NCBI RefSeq assembly: GCF_021728295.1
Contig: NZ_JAKJXE010000007.1
Location: forward strand, 124,001-188,000
Reading direction: 5' to 3'
Origin: Pseudomonas petrae
Lineage (GTDB): Bacteria; Pseudomonadota; Gammaproteobacteria; Pseudomonadales; Pseudomonadaceae
Length of the DNA stretch: 64,000 nucleotides
Position numbers and translations under genes: made by a program
Notes under the pieces: model-generated
What the model was told of the DNA's origin: nothing
What the model saw: only the letters and a program-made list of their open reading frames with translations
The model's database searches: none
Shown: one piece after another, positions 63,373 through 64,000 of the stretch
Position numbering within the stretch: the stretch's first letter is position 1
Layout of the letters: every line of letters starts with the position of its first letter

Positions 63373-64000
63373 ATGCAAGTGAAACACCTGCTGCTGATAG
63401 CCATCCTCGGACTTACTGTTGCCTGTTCTTCGAAGAAAGAAGTCATCGACGAAAACCTCAGTGAAGTCGAGCTGTACCAGCAGGCGCAGGCCGATCTGGA
63501 CAACAACAGCTATAACAGCGCCACCGAGAAGCTCAAGGCGCTGGAGTCGCGTTATCCGTTCGGTCGCTACGCTGACCAGGCCCAACTTGAGCTGATCTAC
63601 GCCAACTACAAAAATGGCGAGCCGGAAGCTGCCAAGTCGGCGGCCGAGCGTTTCATTCGTCTGCACCCGCAACACCCGAACGTCGACTACGCCTATTACC
63701 TCAAGGGCCTGACCTCGTTCGACCAGGACGTCGGCATCATCGCCCGCTTCCTGCCGCTGGATCAGACCAAGCGCGACCCGGGCGCTGCTCGCGATTCGTA
63801 TAACGAGTTCGCCCAGCTGACCAGCCGCTACCCGAACAGCCGCTACGCCCCTGACGCCAAGCAGCGCATGATTTACCTGCGCAACCTGCTGGCGGCCTAC
63901 GAGATTCACGTTGCCGACTACTATCTGACCCGTCAGGCCTACGTGGCAGCGGCCAACCGTGGTCGCTACGTGGTTGAAAACTTCCAGGAAACCCCATCGG
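63373..64000 (+). CDS. bamD: BamD outer-membrane assembly lipoprotein (partial)
   Basis: The first 209 codons, running off the right edge. [18 protein letters not shown] is a lipoprotein signal with lipobox LTVAC and Cys18. TPR-like helices follow ([40 protein letters not shown], then [14 protein letters not shown]), as in BamD/ComL. It is an essential periplasmic part of the Bam complex. Full length is normally about 340 residues in Pseudomonas. Confidence 0.95.
   Translation, partial: MQVKHLLLIAILGLTVACSSKKEVIDENLSEVELYQQAQADLDNNSYNSATEKLKALESRYPFGRYADQAQLELIYANYKNGEPEAAKSAAERFIRLHPQHPNVDYAYYLKGLTSFDQDVGIIARFLPLDQTKRDPGAARDSYNEFAQLTSRYPNSRYAPDAKQRMIYLRNLLAAYEIHVADYYLTRQAYVAAANRGRYVVENFQETPS

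Overview
The window is chromosomal DNA of a Pseudomonas, most like the fluorescens/syringae lineage. The evidence is the conserved run ampE-ampD-DUF1631-nadC-pilA-pilB-pilC-pilD-coaE-yacG, followed by DUF1780-MOSC-DUF3094-ndh, an order I know from Pseudomonas genomes. The many REP-type repeats built on GTAGGAGCGCGCTTGCCCGC, a tmRNA tag ending in ALAA, and the high-GC coding style agree with this. All calls were made by reading the sequence; no database search was run.

Region 1 (1-1133) holds a small secreted protein gene and ssrA (tmRNA). Region 2 (about 1134-23434) is a 22 kb genomic island inserted at the 3' end of ssrA. A P4-type tyrosine integrase lies at the left edge. Degenerate copies of the tmRNA 3' end and of its terminator lie at both edges, and paired TATTCCAA boxes with the same 12-bp spacing mark integrase arm sites at both ends. 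The cargo is: a proteasome-like Ntn hydrolase convergent with a SIR2-domain protein; a decayed DUF932/YqaJ/RadC accessory block; a long minus-strand operon (excisionase-like HTH, hsdM, hsdM 3' part, hsdS, hsdR, YgjP-type metallopeptidase, DUF262-DUF1524 nuclease-like protein); a stub of a sacsin-like ATPase; and a module with an inovirus Gp2-like protein, an AlpA regulator, five tandem 11-bp repeats and a ribbon-helix-helix protein. Much of it looks like anti-phage defence, and several parts are broken.

Region 3 (23.5-35.6 kb) is variable chromosome: an unknown gene, a pqiB remnant, a dCache chemoreceptor, a SotB-type exporter, several small proteins, an HPP/CBS membrane protein, a second small secreted protein related to the first, and an antiporter/decarboxylase operon preceded by a palindrome and an ANR/FNR-type box.

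Region 4 (35.6-49.5 kb) is the ampE-ampD to yacG backbone. Between nadC and pilA it has a variable insert around tRNA-Thr: a polysaccharide flippase and a Wzy_C/TfpO-like transferase next to a pilin whose last residue is serine, which suggests pilin glycosylation. pilA has a clear sigma-54 promoter; pilBCD run divergently into coaE and yacG.

Region 5 (49.5-64 kb) has a YcaC-like hydrolase divergent from a LysR regulator, DUF1780-MOSC-(broken DUF3094)-ndh, a REP cluster with an internal direct duplication, a GAF-PAS-GGDEF protein, pstS, four tRNAs (Pro, Lys, Pro, Asn), clpB with a heat-shock promoter, the yfiH and rluD pair, and bamD running off the right edge.
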